DNA of 64,000 nucleotides from Paragorgia papillata (taxonomy: Eukaryota; Cnidaria; Anthozoa; Scleralcyonacea; Coralliidae), in NCBI GenBank assembly GCA_035771165.1, contig JAWNZC010000321.1:967501-1031500 (forward strand). The letters are read 5' to 3'. The notes beneath the pieces were generated by a model. It had not been told where the DNA came from, did not search any database, and saw only the letters and a program-made list of their open reading frames with translations. Shown in pieces: positions 22,610 to 32,700 of this stretch. Numbering within the stretch: position 1 is the stretch's first letter; each line of letters begins with the position of its first letter. The translations under genes were made by a program, and so were the position numbers.

Positions 22610-22768
22610 ATAGCATGGTTTCGAGTGCAATTTGGAAAAAAACATGCACGAGTGAGTTTTTCAAATACTGTCAAAATAGCACGAGTCCGAAGGACGAGTG
22701 CTATTTGAAGTATTTTAAAAACTCACAAGTGCATGTTTTTCCAAATTGCACGAGAAACCATGCTATTA
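22610..22768. mobile_element. Hairpin MITE
   Basis: TAATAGCATGGTTTC and GTGCAATTTGGAAAAAACAT (22610-22680) form an almost perfect stem with 22695-22768 around a short centre with GTCCGAAGGAC. About 160 bp with hardly any unpaired core. Confidence 0.75.
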
Positions 22769-23084
22769 CTTATTAATAATATACATGAAAAAATGTTCAA
22801 AACAACTGTACTAACATTTTAACGTACGTGTTTAGCCGTCCACTCCTCGCGTATTATTTGTTAAAAAACGCTTTGCTTCCTTTACTACTTGAAAACGTTT
22901 ACTCGAGGCATAAAGAAGCTTCTGGTCTAATTGTAGGTACTTCACTTGGCAATATTAAAGCATAACTAGCTTCAAATTTGAACAAATTATCCCCAAAACT
23001 GCTGAATCTTGGCCGCCATCTTTGTTTGTTTTGTGTCGAGAAAAATCCGCTGTACAATCAATTTGATTGGTTCTTGGTGATAAC

Positions 23085-23225
23085 ACATTTTTGCACTGTG
23101 ATTACAGATTTTTGCACTGTGATTACAGATTTTTGCACTGTGATTACAGATTTTTGCACTGTGATTACAGATTTTTGCACTGTGATTACAGATTTTTGCA
23201 CTGTGATAACACAATTCTGCACTGT
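23085..23225. repeat. 21-bp tandem repeat, about six copies
   Basis: The unit CAGATTTTTGCACTGTGATTA is repeated with few changes, translating in frame as a seven-residue repeat (DFCTVIT) on one strand. It has the features of a minisatellite and no sign of a gene. Confidence 0.85.
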
Positions 23226-24061
23226 TGTTTGGGATTAACTGCACTGGAATCAGCCGATCACAGTCGAGATATTTTTTCATGTATATAATTATTATTATTA
23301 AAGTATATTAGAGTTTCGTTACTCCAAAGCGGATACAAAAAATCAACACAAACTTAGTACAGAATATGCTGCTAGTGCCAGTTTCATGTGTCGTTTTGTT
23401 TAAAAAGCATTCCGCATTCGTACCAAAAACAACGACTAGCCTTGAGTAAACGTGAAAAATAAACAATCTAGTTGTCAGGTATTTCTTAAAATATCATTAG
23501 TTACAAAAGGCCGTTTAACAAAACTGAACAAGAAATTAAAGGAGCAGAAATAAGAAAATTACATTACATGTATCTTATGAAATATCAAGTATCAATACGT
23601 CTTCAAACTCGTACAAGAATAGTTTTCTCACTCTTGTTCTCACCTTTTCAGCTGGCTGTTTTCATCCGCCAGCAAAAAGATGTCTGTTTTCTCAGCCTAT
23701 TTTCATCCCTAGCTTAATTTACTGTATAGTTTTGGACTGCTATACAATAAATAAAACAACAACAGCACTGCACAACAATGGGAAACCATTAAATGCACGT
23801 TTAGTCTGATAAATAATTTTTTCAAACCTTTTTTCGAGCCTTCGCAGTTCGCTCAAGATGGGCGGCCATGTAAAAAACATTTTGTGGGAGACTGAAACCT
23901 ACCTGCAAACCGCGCAGGGGCCTGGAACTTTTTGCCTCACTTTTTGGTTCTTCGTTAGCGTTCCAGGTATCAGATTTTAACTTACATCGAGTTCACTGTT
24001 TCCGCCATCTTGAATTCGCAAAATTGGTTACTTGTGCGCATCACTGGCAGCCATACTGTCC

Positions 24062-25175
24062 TAGCCTGCGAGCCGGCTCTTGGGTAGGGCGGGAGGTGAA
24101 ATATAGAGCCTGCACGCATAGCTATCAAATTTGAGTGCCGCCCCTTCTAACGGGTTGTCAAAAGCGACCAATCACAAACCAGACACGCAATGTAAACAAA
24201 GAAAATGGTTTTACTTCCTCGCCAGACTAATACACTAATGAAATATTATTTGGAACAGTGGTTCGCACATTTTGGACAGTGTAACAAGTTTTATAAAACG
24301 CAGAATCTTGAACTCTACATCAAGTGAAAGCTCATTCAACATATAACAATATACGTACACAATATATTTCAACGATGCGTAGTTCTGAAATTACTAGTCA
24401 TCTTGTTCCACAAATGACAAGATAATGGTATGCCCTATAGCCGCCGTGCGGCCCGTGCCACTTCGGTACGTCCTGTCTGACTTTTTCCTATCTCTATATA
24501 TTTTCACATATCGAGTGGAAGAACTGAAAAGAAGGAGCCGGAGTCTTTCAGACTTTAACTTTACCTGGCCATAGAACTTCAGTCATATAAATAATCGTAT
24601 CCCGAGAGCTACAGGCCGGTACAAAAAGCTGTGTGTATTGCAGTCAAATGGTGTTTCGAACCTTATCATTTGTTTTGTAGATAATATTTTCTCAATCGTG
24701 GGAAGTTGTCCTTTGATATCAAATTTTCAATTAATTGACTTATCCATGAGAGGACGATTTGCTTTCACACTATACTAAAGTGTTTAACAACCGTGGCAAA
24801 GGGAAAAGGTGGTGAAATTTTTGGAATGAATCTGAAACGCTGACATTTCAAGCAAGGACTCCCTTCAAAACGTCAGTATTTCGTTTCAAAACAATTCAGG
24901 TCTATCGATCTGGGTCTATCCTAATAATATGATTTTAATACGGTTCGTACAACCCTTGATAAATGATCTATTAAAAATATTTACCTGATGGAAATATTTT
25001 ACAAATTACCAGCAGTCTATTAATATATGGTTGTACATCAGCAATCAGCATCTCGTCCAATCAGTGAGCTGCGTCCCAATTTGGAACGCTACTACTAAAA
25101 AAACATTACTACGCATGCAGGCTCTCCTTCTCCTCCTCTCCCCAATCCCCCAAAGGAGAGCCGGCTCGCAGGCTA
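24062..25175. mobile_element. TIR element with AGCCTGCGAGCCGGCTCT ends
   Basis: TAGCCTGCGAGCCGGCTCT at 24062 is mirrored at 25157-25175. ATACTGT occurs just outside each end (24053-24059 and 25176-25182), separated on the left by CC, so an imperfect 7-8-bp duplication is likely. The 1.1-kb interior shows no transposase. It abuts the 21632-23998 element. Confidence 0.6.
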
Positions 25176-25323
25176 ATACTGTACATAATTTCTGGCCATG
25201 TGCCATTTGTGTTCTCTGAACGTCATCGACTTCAACATGGCACGGTGAAGAATTTCGTTGTAGCAAGTGGAGACCTTGCGAAAAGCAGTCTACTTGGGTC
25301 CTTCGTTCGATGATCAGGGACGA

Positions 25324-25440
25324 TGGCTACTGAAGGCGAAGCTGATGCGAAAATCCAAGTTGTTTATGGCAGTGTTGAACAATGGTTGTCAGAAAAGTTG
25401 ACCCGTAAATTAGTTACAAAACGGGAATCTTGGAGCAGTT
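25324..25440 (+). CDS. Candidate first coding exon, truncated by a LINE
   Basis: An ATG in good context (GGGACGATGG) opens a 38-codon frame MATEGEADAKIQVVYGSVEQ and on to KRESWSS. It then meets TAA within the (AAT)n tail of the minus-strand LINE that begins at 25441. The upstream 140 bp is more GC-rich than surroundings, like a 5' untranslated region. No family recognised; the part beyond the insertion was not found. Confidence 0.33.
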
Positions 25441-26741
25441 AATAATAATAATAATAATGGAAACTTTATTGATTAAATTTAGTTCTTACATATACAATTG
25501 TAAATCTCACTTATTAAGGTAATTTACAACCGGCTACTTGAATCGATGGTACACTATAATATATAAGTATAAAAACACATAACAAACTTATACAATACAA
25601 CATTAAAAAGTTAATAAATCTGGGTTTGTCCATTCCTTATTTCGGCAACAGAATATATAATACGTGGTTCTGATGGCAATTGTCGTCATTCGTTTCACAC
25701 AATAGTTTTGGTGAACTTTGTCAAAATGAAGATCATTTAGCATTTTTAGAAATGTTGAACATTCTTTCGCAAAGACACCAAGAGAGCTAATTGATAAATT
25801 TATAAATTTTACGGATATAAATAATTTCCTTTGTTCTCTAATTAATTCTAAATATTTAGTTTTTTTACGTTCCACATTCTTTTGAAGATTCGATTCAAAA
25901 CCAGCAGTTAGTTGAACAATGTATAAGCATCCACTAGTTGTTGTCAGGAGCAAGTCTGGACGGTATGAGTCGCCGGTTAATATGGATGGACTTTTGTATC
26001 CCGGAAGATCGACATAGAGATTTGAACCGCTGACCGTCTTTAGGTTTGACGCAAGAAAGTTCAAAATTGAATCATGTCTCCACGTAAACCTTTCGAGATA
26101 CGATTGGCAACCTGCTACGACGTGGAGTAGAGTTTCTGGTCCTAGACAAAGGGAACAATCCGGTGTTGGTGATATACCCCATCTTGCAAGGTAGTTTAGA
26201 TTGAGCCGCGCACCATAACTTCGTTAATTGAGAGAAGGAGAACTTTGTAATGTTAGTGAAAAACGAGCCTTGACAGATTAGATGGTTATGAAGTCTATCC
26301 TCGTGCTCAGAGCGAAAATCTTTAAGAACTTGCTTGGTAGAGGTATAGACGTCATACTGGATGTTTGAGCTGTTGCTAGTTGACTTCCATAGTTCATTGA
26401 TCTGTTTGTTGGGAGATGTTTTAAGAGCTGTTCGAAGTACTGTTTGGCATTGGGTGAATTTGACTGATGGCGGACAAAGACTAAGGCCGAATTTGTTTCG
26501 GGTTAAGAAAACGGTACTTAATGTTTGGTACTTAATATTGGTACTTAATATTGGTATTTCAAGCCACTTCCGAATGTAACTGTTCACTACGGAGTCGATA
26601 TTTTCTGATATCCAAGTTTTTGACAGAGAAGTAACGGTGAAATGCCAAGAGATTTTGGATAAAACAAAACGAGTGTACAGTAGGATTTTATTTTTTGGAT
26701 GGAGTGGCTTCGAGTCAATATCAGTCATTAGTTCGTCAATG
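25441..26741 (-). mobile_element. 5'-truncated LINE with restriction-like endonuclease
   Basis: This is the minus-strand 3' part of a non-LTR retrotransposon. An upstream frame (26180-26741) matches the post-RT thumb region (for example RKWLEIPILST, TRNKFGLSLCPPS). One frameshift near 26190 leads to a zinc knuckle CSLCLGPETLLHVVAGC (C-x2-C-x7-H-x4-C) and FTWRHDSIL. The second frame then has RPDLLL and LYIVQLTAGFE. CCHC plus RHD plus PD is the arrangement of R2/CRE/NeSL-type elements with a restriction-like endonuclease. In relatives I recall, the residue before LT is usually E; here it is Q. The 3' tail is (ATT)n at 25441-25460. RT catalytic motifs are absent because of truncation. Confidence 0.72.
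25603..26064 (-). pseudogene. Endonuclease domain of the REL-type LINE
   Basis: A 153-codon frame with the PD motif (YRPDLLLTT) and QLTAGFE, ending in NPDLLTF. Its true N-terminal connection, including the CCHC knuckle, is upstream in this frame at about 26065-26175, where no ATG is needed. The upstream RT-side frame is shifted by one base. Confidence 0.65.

Positions 26742-26810
<69 letters not shown>
26742..26810. repeat. (AAT)n microsatellite, LINE tail
   Basis: About 23 copies of AAT. On the minus strand it follows GAGTTTGATTAAAGCTTCT, resembling the 3' end TTTAATCAATAAAGTTTCC of the neighbouring LINE. It is probably the tail of a second copy lying head-to-tail with it. Confidence 0.85.
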
Positions 26811-28012
26811 GAAGCTTTAATCAAACTCACTAAGTAATACAATAATAACAACAGATCACAATACATTACAAACAGTAAAAGATGAGTTTGATAAGGGGCA
26901 GTTAGTCTTAGTTGTGGATGACTGAGTTTATACCGTTGAGACGTGTTTATAATTATGTATCAATATATTAAATGGCCTACCTACATTCTAAAATTTAAAT
27001 TCTAAAACTGTATAAAATAATCCCCAAACTATTGCGTTTGTTTTTAATATAAAACATCAATATCCAGTCGATCCTTTTCTCCAACGTTCTAGCCTGTGCT
27101 ACAAAATTATATATTTTATTAATTTAGTCCAAACTATATCAAGGCGGCTATCAAATCGTGTTTATCTTTTATTATGGTAGAATTTTGAACGCAGAGAAAG
27201 ACTATATATTTCTGTGGGATGAAATCAAAACATACGCTTTGTTCTTTTGACAACACATATCAATCATATCTCGTTAATTGCTGCCGACCGAAGGGAGGCA
27301 GCACACTAATCTTGACTTGGGTTAGCTTTGTCTTGTGCCCAGATCTCTTGGCCGAGCTATGTATATGCGACTTGAATCTCGGTTTGAAAATGTCTGTCTG
27401 TTGACCAAGTTTGTGACGTTTTGTGACGTAGCAGATTGTTCCTATACCCTACATTACATACTCTAGAAGGTTTTTCGACTTTGTGTGGTTGCATTTATAA
27501 CTGTGTAACCCGCCACCACAGCCATGGGATGTACTGAACTGTCGATTACAATGAGGCAAGGACGCCAGTGCTGTGAGCTGCAAATAAACCTTGATTTCAG
27601 TTTTTCTCTTGTTTAAAAATTCTATATTTTGACCAGTAAGAGATTTTATGGTTGTTTTCTTCTATTTGCTGCCGTTCAGTGGCCAGTCTTGATTCTTGAG
27701 GAAAGCAGTGCTCTTTCATGAGTTTATTGTGGAACTCGACGACATCACGACAGTGTCAACAGTTGACTGTGTCTTATTTGCAGGGAAGCAATATGTACAT
27801 AAATGTTTTTTGAGAATGATATTACGCGTGAGGGATTTCTCTTGCTGAGCCAGTTACTGACTATTGTTCTAAGCATCAACATTATGTCATCTCAGAATAA
27901 AAAAATAATATTTTTTTTACTTTCCAGCCTCCTTCGCAGGCAACCTTGTTAGCTCTTTATATTGGGAAGAGGTGAAAAAAACTTTGGTAGAGTGGGCAAA
28001 CTCTGCAGGTGA
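26811..28012. other. Intergenic, probable LINE 3' remnant then no gene
   Basis: The first tens of bases look like the 3' untranslated end of a second REL-type LINE on the minus strand. Nothing else was supported. Confidence 0.35.
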
Positions 28013-28118
28013 TGTGGGCAATCTCGGGTGGAGTGGACAATCTCGGGTGAAGTGGGCAATCTCGGGTGGAGTGGGCAATCTTGGGTGGAGTGGGCAATCT
28101 TGGGTGGAGTGGCCAAGG
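28013..28118. repeat. 19-bp tandem repeat, about 5.5 copies
   Basis: Repeats of GAGTGGGCAATCTCGGGTG with minor changes (TCTTGGGTG in later units). Translated frames (for example HSTRDCPLHPRL on the minus strand) are by-products. Confidence 0.88.
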
Positions 28119-28261
28119 GGGTGTCACATTGGCCACAGACGACATAGAGTTGCCTGTGGAGTAGGCTAAAGGTTTTTGTCCCTTTTGAGGCAGCATTTCA
28201 CTTGCGATAGTAATTTCTAGTTTTTAAAAATAACAAAGTGTGCGGAAGACGGTTTTAATAA

Positions 28262-28440
28262 GAGTTTCCTCAGGCCTTTATTTTTCTCGCCTTCTCGCTC
28301 GCCCGCACCTCTGCCCACGCTGCTGGGTTTAGCGGAAGGCGGGAACAAATAAAGGCCTGACATTCAGGTTAATCGAACCCATGCACAACCTTAACTTTCG
28401 AACGCTATAGCTGGACGCTCTAAGAATTGAGCCAGGCCGA
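28262..28440 (-). mobile_element. tRNA-derived SINE
   Basis: On the minus strand a tRNA-like head starts near 28440. It has a box-A-like TGGCTCAATTCTTAGAGCG, an anticodon-arm-like middle (GTCCAGCTATAGC) and a box-B GGGTTCGATTAA. It is followed by a body AACCTGAATGTCAGGCCTTT to GAGGAAACTCTT shared with the opposite-orientation copy at 12480-12612. Box A, box B and a dispersed body support a Pol III SINE. Confidence 0.65.
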
Positions 28441-28582
28441 GATTGTTTATGATATCTATACCTGCATGGAAACGAGTTAAAGCGTCAATTAAACTATAAA
28501 TTAACTGACATTCACAATGCGCCGGACTTGTAGCCCAGCAAGTATACTTGTGACACACATGCAGTTTGACTCGTTCCTATAT

Positions 28583-28584
<2 letters not shown>

Positions 28585-28651
<67 letters not shown>
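28585..28651. repeat. (TA)n microsatellite
   Basis: About 33 TA units directly left of a hairpin (28652-28739). Confidence 0.95.
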
Positions 28652-28654
<3 letters not shown>

Positions 28655-28739
28655 GATTCAACTCCATTTAGTGTCATTCTGTCATCGTTTGGAGTACAAA
28701 ACGGTGACAGAATGACGCCAATTGGAGTTGAATCTACTC
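28652..28739. repeat. Hairpin beside the (TA)n tract
   Basis: AGTAGATTCAACTCCATTTA with GTGTCATTCTGTCA pairs with TGACAGAATGAC and TTGGAGTTGAATCTACT. Stems are about 40 bp and the loop about 10 bp. It may be a TA-targeting MITE. Confidence 0.75.
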
Positions 28740-28796
28740 CGTAAAATTTACTGTATATATATATTTATATATACATATGGTCTGTCATCTGAGTTA

Positions 28797-28866
28797 TAGT
28801 GGCTCGATGGTGATAGAGTCGGTCCGGCTAGCACTCCGAGGGAGCCAGAGTTCAGTTCCTGAGGTT
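28797..28866 (+). other. tRNA-like sequence (SINE head or tRNA pseudogene)
   Basis: AGTGGCTCGATGGTGATAGAG resembles box A and GAGTTCAGTTCCTG resembles box B at the expected distance. The stems are too imperfect for a functional tRNA and no anticodon was assigned. Confidence 0.4.
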
Positions 28867-29306
28867 ATACGACAGCTTGTACAGCAAAAGCATGCAACTG
28901 AAACTTTAAGAACTACTACACTTACATAGATATTTTTTTGAACCGCGCAGTAGAATTGCGTCTCGGAAATAGAGTTGAAAGGTTCAACATATACTTTTAG
29001 TTCAAGTAATATTTTAAATAAGAAAATATTAATGAAGTTTGAGATGTCATATATTTAGGTATATAGCATACACTTACAGGATACCTAGAGATATATTCTT
29101 GTTAAAACCAGAATAAAATAAATACTTTTTATTAACCATAAAACAAATAACCTATAATCACTTGCAGTTATATTCAACATGCAAAATAGCCAGTCTATGT
29201 GATGATTTATAATTCTCTCCCGAATACATATAATATTTACGATTTGTTTTTCGCTAATAAATTTGCAATTAAATTGTTTTTGCAATTAAATTGTTATCAA
29301 TTTAAA

Positions 29307-29312
29307 TTTATT
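29307..29312 (-). promoter_or_regulatory. Polyadenylation signal AATAAA
   Basis: AATAAA on the minus strand, 14 bases beyond the stop codon of the cysteine-rich gene at 29326-29559. Confidence 0.6.
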
Positions 29313-29325
29313 TCTACCCACATCG

Positions 29326-29559
29326 TCAGACTCTTTTTCCTTGTAGACAATCTCTATAACACATAGGTTTGTATATGAAACAATCTTTCATACAAGCAAA
29401 TACATAAGGACCAGTGCATGCAGTAATACAGGTTTCAAATAAGTTCATACAAACAGAACTGCACCATCTCTTGCTGACGGCCGTTGCTGCTGTTGCTGTG
29501 GGAAGTAAACTGAGTTGTGCAACACACCAAACAACACAAAGAATTCTGATGAGTTTTGT
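29326..29559 (-). CDS. Secreted eight-cysteine peptide, 3' exon (paralogue of 58865-59140)
   Basis: A terminal exon of 77 codons plus TGA, with no ATG of its own. It starts right after a strong acceptor (CCTTTTTTCTTTTCTTCAG on the minus strand), so the initiator codon must lie in an upstream exon that I did not find. The first part is a hydrophobic signal-peptide-like segment (KLIRILCVVWCVAQLSLLPT) and an alanine/threonine stretch. The mature region has eight cysteines spaced C-x3-C-x6-C-x3-C-x7-C-x3-C-x6-C-x3-C, two copies of one motif, then a basic tail LQGKRV. The minus-strand gene at 58865-59140 has the same two-fold pattern and the similar ends CYRDC and CYKGC. Role unknown: it could be a defence peptide, toxin-like peptide or secreted signal. 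Confidence rests on the splice site, the signal segment, the cysteine framework and the nearby AATAAA. Confidence 0.72.
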   Translation of the reverse strand, partial: TKLIRILCVVWCVAQLSLLPTATAATAVSKRWCSSVCMNLFETCITACTGPYVFACMKDCFIYKPMCYRDCLQGKRV

Positions 29560-29578
29560 CTGAAGAAAAGAAAAAAGG
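29560..29578 (-). promoter_or_regulatory. 3' splice acceptor of the cysteine-rich gene
   Basis: On the minus strand a pyrimidine tract CCTTTTTTCTTTTCTTCAG ends at the exon border, placing the exon start at 29559. Confidence 0.6.
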
Positions 29579-29988
29579 CAAGCACTTAACTCTGGAAACT
29601 AAAGATTAAAACAGAAAGTATTATATTTACAAAAGGTGTCGCGTGTGATTATCAAGTTAAAACCAAACCAGTGGCGTCAAATCCACTTCAAATCACGTCA
29701 GGAGATTTGTTTTTTTTAAAGGCTTCAAAAATCCTTCGATAAACCACTTGAATATTTATTGTATAAAACAAATAGGTTACAACTTCCGTGTGTCTGTACT
29801 GTAATAGATCGTAATTCATGTTATATTATATACACGCGGTTAAGCTTATATTGGTGAAAGGAAGTTTTTTGATATTTAATTTATATATATATATATATAT
29901 ATCGCAAAAGACGTGTGTAACAAGAATGTTACAAAGCTGGCGTACGGTTCAAGAGTGCTCAATACCATTGCTGGTAGAGCGGAATAAT

Positions 29989-30051
29989 AAAACAGTTAGA
30001 ATGTTTTCGACGCTACTCGGAGAAGTGACGAAAACATTCTAACTGTTTTAT
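29989..30051. repeat. Hairpin beside (TA)n
   Basis: AAAACAGTTAGAATGTTTTCG and its exact complement form a 21-bp stem around ACGCTACTCGGAGAAGTGA. A (TA)n tract follows; another lies at 29880-29903. Confidence 0.8.
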
Positions 30052-30152
30052 ATATATATATATAATATAAATCATCACGAGCTCGTTCTTCAAGTTTTTT
30101 AACTTATTATATACATCATGAAAAAAAAAAACTAAAAGTTTTTTTTTATGCT

Positions 30153-30192
<40 letters not shown>

Positions 30193-30224
30193 TTATATAT
30201 TTATACAATAAGCTAAATGTTTTG

Positions 30225-30650
30225 CATGTTTTCATTGGTCGAGAGCCATGATCTATTACTGGACAGATGCACGGATTTCGTCACAAGTCACAACTTGTTC
30301 TGATTGCTGTGAACCAATGAAAATCGCCACTCCAATGTCACCAACCAATCATATTGCTTGTATAGATCATGGATCACGTCAGATGGCGTGCTTCATCTTT
30401 TTCAATGCCCCAGAAGTTCGGCGGGAAATTCAATAAGTCTTATCAAAAGTGGGTTTTTTAAACTTTTTTATTGTATAAAACAAATAGATTCCGTTGTCTG
30501 TTCAATTATAGATGCACAGAGGACGTCACAACGTGGTAAGAACATCAGTGACACACTCGACTACGGTCACTTTTTTGTTCTTACCACATTGTGACGTCAT
30601 CTGTGCATCTATAACTGAACAGACAACGGCAAAATGGAATCTATTTGTTA
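30225..30650 (+). mobile_element. Two-part hairpin element, copy 1
   Basis: Module one (30225-30478) carries TTTTCATTGGT, CCATGATCTATTA and GGATCACGTCAGA words and ends TTGTATAAAAC. It is diverged and longer than in the other copies. Module two (30479-30650) is a hairpin, ACAAATAGATTCC to GGAATCTATTTGT, with GTTGTCTGTTCA, TATAGATGCACAGA and GACGTCACAACGTGGTAAGA in the left stem and the complement in the right. The right stem contains the palindrome TGACGTCA. Non-coding. Confidence 0.75.
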
Positions 30651-30983
30651 ATTATACAATACCATGGTTGCTGTGCGTGTTTTCATTGATTGTTGGCCAT
30701 GATCTATTACATGACAGACGCATGGACACGTCAGATCACGTCAGCTGACTTGCTTTTTTCCTTCTTCATGCCCCAAAATCCGGCAAGATTTTCGATAAAA
30801 ACTTTTTTAATTTTTGTATTGTTTAAAACAAATAGATTCCATTTTTTTTTGTTGTCTGTTCAGTTATAGATGCACAGAAGACTCGACTGCGTCTCGTGGG
30901 CCACTTTATTGTTCTTACCACGTTGTGACGTCATCTTTGCATCTATAACTGAACAGACAACGGCAAAATGGAATCTATTTGTT
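30651..30983 (+). mobile_element. Two-part hairpin element, copy 2
   Basis: Directly follows copy 1 in the same orientation. Module one (ATTATACAATACC to TTGTATTGTTTAAAAC) has GTGTTTTCATTGATTGTTGG and CACGTCAGCTGACTTGC. The hairpin spans 30827-30983, with a shorter left stem lacking the GACGTCACAACG block and a right stem with TGACGTCA. Related copies: 40822-41190 (inverted), 59625-59985 and a variant at 35321-35509. Confidence 0.75.
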
Positions 30984-31029
30984 AAATATATATATATATA
31001 TATATTAAAGCATTGAAAGATTGTATATA

Positions 31030-31500
31030 CAGGGACGGATCTAGGCCGGAAGGGGGATGGCCGAGGGTGATGAAGCCCGAGCCTTCTTGGGGGGTCCTGG
31101 GGCATCTCCCCCGGAAATATTTGAGTTCTTGTGTCTCTGAAATGGCATTTCCAGCAATTTGAGAGCCATTTGGTTTACTTGTACTTACAGTATAAAATAT
31201 TTATGTAAACACTTTAAAAAAAAACAAATGAAAACTGCAACTTCACGGTTAACTAGAGCTGTTCTAAACGAAAGTGCAATAGTAGTTCAGTAATTTAATT
31301 GTCAACGAAAAACCGTGAGGATGCATTCATCTTTCTAGGATGCAGTGCCATAAAACGGTTATATATCTGCCTTCTGTCGGTGGGAATTGTCGTGTGGCTA
31401 TGCATGGCGATAACAGCCAAGTCGGAAAGTCATCAATAATTCTATTTAGCATCTTTTATGATTTTATAGACCAAAAGAGGGCCCCCTAAATCCGCCCCTG
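31030..31500. mobile_element. hAT-like non-autonomous element
   Basis: The ends CAGGGACGGATCTAGG (31030) and CCTAAATCCGCCCCTG (to 31500) are imperfect inverted repeats of hAT type. The flanks (TGTATATA and ATATAACG) do not give an exact 8-bp duplication, partly because the left flank is TA-rich. Non-coding. Confidence 0.6.
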
Positions 31501-32299
31501 ATATAACGACTTAAACAGCTCAGGAAAGTGAAACGGTTAGTCAGTGGTTCTCTGCTTATTGACGTGTAAAAATTTAGAAAGTTATCAAAAAGCCGAAAAC
31601 GTTCGGAAAAACTACACTTTGTTGATTTATGGTCTTTATATAGCATACAAGTAACATAAGTTTCATTCAGTGTAGCTTTATTTCTTTATGAAATATATTT
31701 TACTGCACGTTACTATACGTATGTAGTTTACGACTTGTATTATTTTGGGCTTTAAAACATTTTCAACTCGGTAATTTAATAAATGTCGTAAGGTTTTGTA
31801 AAGCCCTCAACTGCCTTTTTCAGTAGTTTTTTTCTGTTAAATTGGTAATTTTTCTATTGCGAGTTGTGTGTCATTTGTTGTTGACGGTTAGTTTTTACTC
31901 AGTTCAATATTTTCGCTGCTGCAGTTTAGACTAATTAACAGCCATTTTTTTCTGTAAGTACACTGACTGAAAAACGCATGCCGCCATCTTGTTTTTTATT
32001 ACTAATGATATATGAAAGACATATGCATAGGTTATCACCTGAGGGGCGAGGTGATATCAGTTTATACATCAAATTTTATTATTTTAATAAGAATGTTTGA
32101 TATTTTTGAATCGTCGAACCGGCAGGGCTATTGAAAAAGAGGTCAAATTTTCAATTCAGGTTTAATTACGTCATAAGTGATCTATACAAATAAAGCAATC
32201 TGATTGGGTGACAGAAGAAATAAGGCTGTCCTGATTGGTTAATTTTTCAGCTTCCAGTTACGTCACGTATAATTTATGCAAATCATGATCACGACAGAA
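31501..32299. other. Intergenic, no gene seen
   Basis: No supported feature. Confidence 0.4.
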
Positions 32300-32556
32300 T
32301 AGAAATACGACCAGAAGTCCAATTCGCGTGACAACTTGTCCGCATTTCTTTAATGCGCATGCGCGATATTTTACGCCATCCTACGCAATCCTGGCAAGTT
32401 CCCCCGGCAGTTTTAACCTTCTTTTGAAGGTCCAAACTGCCGGGAGAACTTGCGAGGATTGCGTAGGATTGCGTAGGATGGCGAGGAATCAAGATGCGCG
32501 AGGATAGAAACTTCAAAGGTTCCGCCGCGAGTTGGACTTCAGCTGGTCGTATTTCT
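32300..32556. mobile_element. Palindromic MITE
   Basis: AGAAATACGACCAGAAGTCC at 32300 is mirrored at 32537-32556. Inner arms GCCATCCTACGCAATCCTGG with CAAGTTC are mirrored by GAACTTGCGAGGATTGCGTA. A central AACTGCCGGG stem surrounds CTTCTTTTGAAGG. 257 bp, almost fully foldback. Confidence 0.75.
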
Positions 32557-32558
32557 AC

Positions 32559-32700
32559 AACCTCGTACCCAGGGCCTTCTCTGCTTTCAAAATGGCGCGA
32601 GGAGAAGACCCTGGCAAAGGCTGGTCACGTGATTCCAAAATACTCCAAGATTCTTGGAGTAATTGGTCACGTGGATAATTTGAGCTTCGCCCGTCCTGGG
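32559..32700 (+). mobile_element. Solo end of the 12990-16366 element family
   Basis: CCTCGTACCCAGGG followed by a clamped AAGACCCTGGCAAAGGCTGG and TCACGTG corresponds to the left arm of the 12990-16366 element. No matching opposite end was found nearby, so it is a solo end or a diverged short copy. Confidence 0.5.

Larger units (their letters stand above)
21632..23998. mobile_element. hAT-like element with 8-bp TSD and about 200-bp arms
   Basis: The ends CAGTGAACTCGATGTAAG (21632) and the complement (to 23998) extend into inverted arms (21632-21830 and 23818-23998) sharing CTGATACCTGGAACGCTAACG-type and CGAGCCTTCGC words. TTTCCGCC flanks both ends (21624-21631 and 23999-24006). It contains nested foldbacks (22003-22597, 22610-22768) and a tandem repeat. 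No transposase. Confidence 0.82.

Noticed and set aside
22978..23288. Repeat proteins (DFCTVIT, HSAKICN)
   Set aside because: Both strands are open only because a 21-bp tandem repeat is divisible by three.
26637..26866. Poly-isoleucine frames and the YIYIYI frames near 28600, 29880 and 35970
   Set aside because: Products of (AAT)n and (TA)n microsatellites.
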